Shown here: piece by piece, positions 5,243-6,758 of the stretch
How the letters are laid out: each line of letters opens with the position of its first letter
Position numbering within the stretch: position 1 is the first letter of the stretch
Assembly (NCBI GenBank): GCA_036557525.1
Contig: DATBHH010000002.1
Location: 1-6,758, forward strand
From: VRUE01 sp036557525
GTDB lineage: Bacteria > Actinomycetota > Thermoleophilia > Solirubrobacterales > 70-9
Length of the DNA: 6,758 bases
Direction: 5' to 3'
Program-made: the position numbers and the translations under genes
Notes under the pieces: generated by a model
What the model was told of the DNA's origin: nothing
Database searches by the model: none
What the model saw: only the letters and a program-made list of their open reading frames with translations

Positions 5243-6098
5243 GAGCGCCCCGAGGCCGCCGGGCGCTCAGGTCGAAAACGTCGACCGGACCCGGCCCCTC
5301 GCCGATGCCGCGCAGGCCGGCTGCGACCGCCGCCGAGGCGATCTCGCGCGCCCGGCGCGCCGCCTCGAGCGGCGAGTCGCCGAGGGCGAGCCCGGCGGCG
5401 AGGGCGGAGGAGTGGGTGCACCCGGAGCCGTGCGAGGCCCCCTCGGGGTGGCGCTCGCCCTCGATCGCGACCGGCCGGCCCCCGTCGAAGAAGACATCGG
5501 TGACCCGGTCGCTGTGGCCGCCGGTGACCACGACCGCCGCCGGGCCCAGCGCCAGAACCGCCCGCGCGAGACCCTCCTGGCTGATCTCCTCAACTGCGCC
5601 GGTCAGCGCCCGCGCCTCGGGGAGGTTGGGGGTGACGACGTTCGCCAGCGGCAGCAGTTCGGCGACCAGCGCCTCCCGAGCGCCGTCATCGAGCAGGACC
5701 GCGCCGCTCTCGGAGACCATCACCGGGTCGACGACGACCGGGGCCTCGCCGATCAGGCCGAGTGCCTCGACGACGGCATCGACCGTCTCGGCGGTGCCGA
5801 GCATCCCGATCTTGACCGCGTCGACGCCGATGTCCGCGGCGACCGAGCGCACCTGGGCGACTATCAGCTGCGGCGAGATGGCCTCGACAGCGCTGACACC
5901 GACCGTGTTCTGGGCGGTGATCGCGGTGATCGCGGTCATCCCGTGGACCCCGCAGCGCGCGAACGCCTTCAGGTCCGCCTGGATGCCGGCACCGCCGCCG
6001 GAGTCCGAGCCGGCGATCGAGAGGACCGCGGGAACGCGACTCCCGCTCACCGGACGGATCTCGCGCTTCGCTCGCGGCGCGAAGAATCGGATATGCAC
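5238..6098 (-). CDS. thiD: Hydroxymethylpyrimidine/phosphomethylpyrimidine kinase
   Basis: ThiD phosphorylates 4-amino-5-hydroxymethyl-2-methylpyrimidine twice to give the pyrophosphate used in thiamine synthesis. The ribokinase-like fold is clear. Numbered from the GTG at 6098 (286 residues): substrate-binding SIAGSDSGGGAGIQADLKAF (27-46), AITAQNTVGV, the metal/phosphate strand DPVMVSESGAVLLDDGA, VVTGGHSD, and the anion-hole motif HGSGCTHSSA (223-232) with Cys227. The start is ambiguous. GTG 6098 has GGAG 9 bases upstream but adds a 16-residue extension (MHIRFFAPRAKREIRP) encoded by leader repeat copy 2. GTG 6050 gives a 270-residue protein starting just before the conserved core, with normal family length but a weaker binding site. 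I list the longer form because the repeat is open in frame in both copies. It lies 27 bases after dprA and 9 before ilvD. No TPP riboswitch is visible upstream. Confidence 0.93.
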   Translation of the reverse strand: MHIRFFAPRAKREIRPVSGSRVPAVLSIAGSDSGGGAGIQADLKAFARCGVHGMTAITAITAQNTVGVSAVEAISPQLIVAQVRSVAADIGVDAVKIGMLGTAETVDAVVEALGLIGEAPVVVDPVMVSESGAVLLDDGAREALVAELLPLANVVTPNLPEARALTGAVEEISQEGLARAVLALGPAAVVVTGGHSDRVTDVFFDGGRPVAIEGERHPEGASHGSGCTHSSALAAGLALGDSPLEAARRAREIASAAVAAGLRGIGEGPGPVDVFDLSARRPRGAQ

Positions 6099-6113
6099 GG
6101 TTGCTCGCTCCGC
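6060..6113 (-). repeat. Leader repeat, copy 2 (dprA-thiD junction)
   Basis: On the minus strand this is GCGGAGCGAGC, 16 bases including the GTG at 6098, then the 27-base core TTCTTCGCGC..GCGAAGCGCGAG. It has the same orientation as copy 1 (188-243). The two core differences are adjacent and fall in one codon. Both inverted pairings of copy 1 are kept: CTTCGC 6066-6071 with GCGAAG 6079-6084, and TCGCGC 6061-6066 with GCGCGA 6077-6082. Its end lies 9 bases before the alternative thiD start at 6050, much as copy 1 ends 8 bases before the sigma factor start. Confidence 0.75.
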
Positions 6114-6125
6114 ACCACCGGGAGC

Positions 6126-6758
6126 CTATTCCGGCGTCCTCAGCGTGGTCCGCAGGTAGACGCCCACCAGCGAGCAGGTCAGATAGCCCCTGGACTCGAG
6201 CGTCGCCAGCGCCGCCGCGACCTCGGCTCCGCCGAGATCGGTTGCCGCGGCGACCGCGTCGCTCGTCTGCTCGCCGCGCTCAACCGCCTCGAGGACCTCG
6301 CGCAGTCGCGGCTCGAGCGGCGGCCCGAAGCGGTCGAGCGGGCGCGCTCCGGGCCCGAGCATCGCGTCGAGCACGTCCTGGGCGTCGCGAACGACGCAGG
6401 CGCCGCCGGCGAGCAGGTGGTTGGGACCGGCCGAGAGCCGCGATCCGACCGGGCCCGGCACCGCGCCGAGGTCGCGGCCGAGGTCCGCCGCGAGGTCGGC
6501 GGTGATCAGAGACCCGGATCTCTCGGCCGCCTCGACGACCACGGTCATCCCCGCCAGCGCCGCCATGATCCGGTTGCGTGCCGGGAACGCCCAGCGCCAG
6601 GCCCCGGTCCCGGGCGGCAGCTCCGAGATCACGAGGCCGAGCTCGCCGACCCGCCGCCAGAGCGAGCGGTGCGCGGCCGGATAGGAGACGTCGGCCCCGC
6701 AACCGAGGACGGCGACGGTCAGGCCGCCGCCCTCGAGCGCACCTCGGTGCGCGCAGGC
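6126..6758 (-). CDS. dprA: DNA processing protein DprA, C-terminal part, truncated by the window edge
   Basis: DprA binds single-stranded DNA entering the cell and helps load RecA for recombination; homologues occur also in species not known to be transformable. The frame is open from the right edge, giving 210 residues that start ACAHRGALEGGGLTVAVLGC. Rossmann-fold hallmarks follow in order: TVAVLGCGADVSYP (13-27), SELPPGT (45-51), the RNRI segment (61-64), and ERSGSLITADLAADLGRDLGAVPG (79-102). Residues about 139-206 form a winged-helix-like C-terminal domain (LREVLEAVERGEQTSDAVAA, then a helix and TLESRGYL), present in many longer DprA proteins. An internal GTG at 6632 is not the real start, because it cuts the Rossmann core. 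The N-terminal SAM-like domain and start lie outside. The TAG at 6126 is followed 27 bases later, in the same frame, by the thiD GTG. Confidence 0.95.
   Translation of the reverse strand, partial: ACAHRGALEGGGLTVAVLGCGADVSYPAAHRSLWRRVGELGLVISELPPGTGAWRWAFPARNRIMAALAGMTVVVEAAERSGSLITADLAADLGRDLGAVPGPVGSRLSAGPNHLLAGGACVVRDAQDVLDAMLGPGARPLDRFGPPLEPRLREVLEAVERGEQTSDAVAAATDLGGAEVAAALATLESRGYLTCSLVGVYLRTTLRTPE

Noticed and set aside
6051..6126. TPP riboswitch upstream of thiD
   Set aside because: The dprA-thiD gap is far too short and none of the conserved THI-box sequences is visible. thiD is downstream in a gene run, so any control would lie outside the window.
1..6758. CRISPR array, toxin-antitoxin, defence or biosynthetic cluster
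   Set aside because: No spaced repeats or recognisable effector genes were found on either strand. All space is accounted for by housekeeping-type genes and short gaps.

Overview
The window looks like an ordinary chromosomal stretch from a very GC-rich actinobacterium. Most codons end in G or C, genes are tightly packed, GTG and TTG starts are used, and a dprA / Xer recombinase / WhiG-type sigma factor gene set is present. Class Thermoleophilia (Solirubrobacterales relatives) is my best guess, but that is inference from gene content and style; there is no rRNA or other decisive marker.

Layout. On the minus strand, read from the right edge: dprA (its 5' part lies outside the window), thiD and ilvD form a tight run with gaps of 27 and 9 bases. 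In the middle, on the plus strand, are a 5-formyltetrahydrofolate cyclo-ligase family gene and a small alpha/beta-barrel monooxygenase-like gene; the latter converges on ilvD. Divergent from the cyclo-ligase gene, on the minus strand, are an L,D-transpeptidase gene, a full-length XerC/XerD recombinase gene and, running off the left edge, the 5' end of a WhiG/FliA-type sigma factor gene. No RNA gene, insertion sequence, CRISPR array or prophage gene was found. No gene-free stretch exceeds about 125 bases.

Roles. DprA loads RecA onto incoming single-stranded DNA. Xer recombinases resolve chromosome dimers. WhiG/FliA sigma factors direct developmental or motility genes. ThiD makes the pyrimidine half of thiamine. 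IlvD is the third common step of branched-chain amino acid synthesis. The cyclo-ligase family acts on folates. The L,D-transpeptidase cross-links peptidoglycan or attaches proteins to it. These are mostly housekeeping genes without one shared pathway. dprA, xerC and whiG are often near each other in Actinobacteria, and here the metabolic and cell-wall genes sit between dprA and xerC.

The most unusual signal is a composite direct repeat of about 55 bases, present twice on the minus strand (188-243 and 6060-6113). Each copy lies just after dprA or xerC and just before or at the start of the next gene. Each holds GCGGAGCGAGC, a start codon 8-9 bases after its GGAG, and a 27-base core matching at 25 positions that encodes FFAxRAKRE in the frame of that start codon. 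In one copy this forms a 16-codon leader ORF overlapping the sigma factor start codon as TGATG. In the other it is fused in frame as an N-terminal extension of ThiD. Both copies keep two mutually exclusive 6-bp hairpins. I did not find a new multi-gene system; this leader element is the best candidate for something undescribed.
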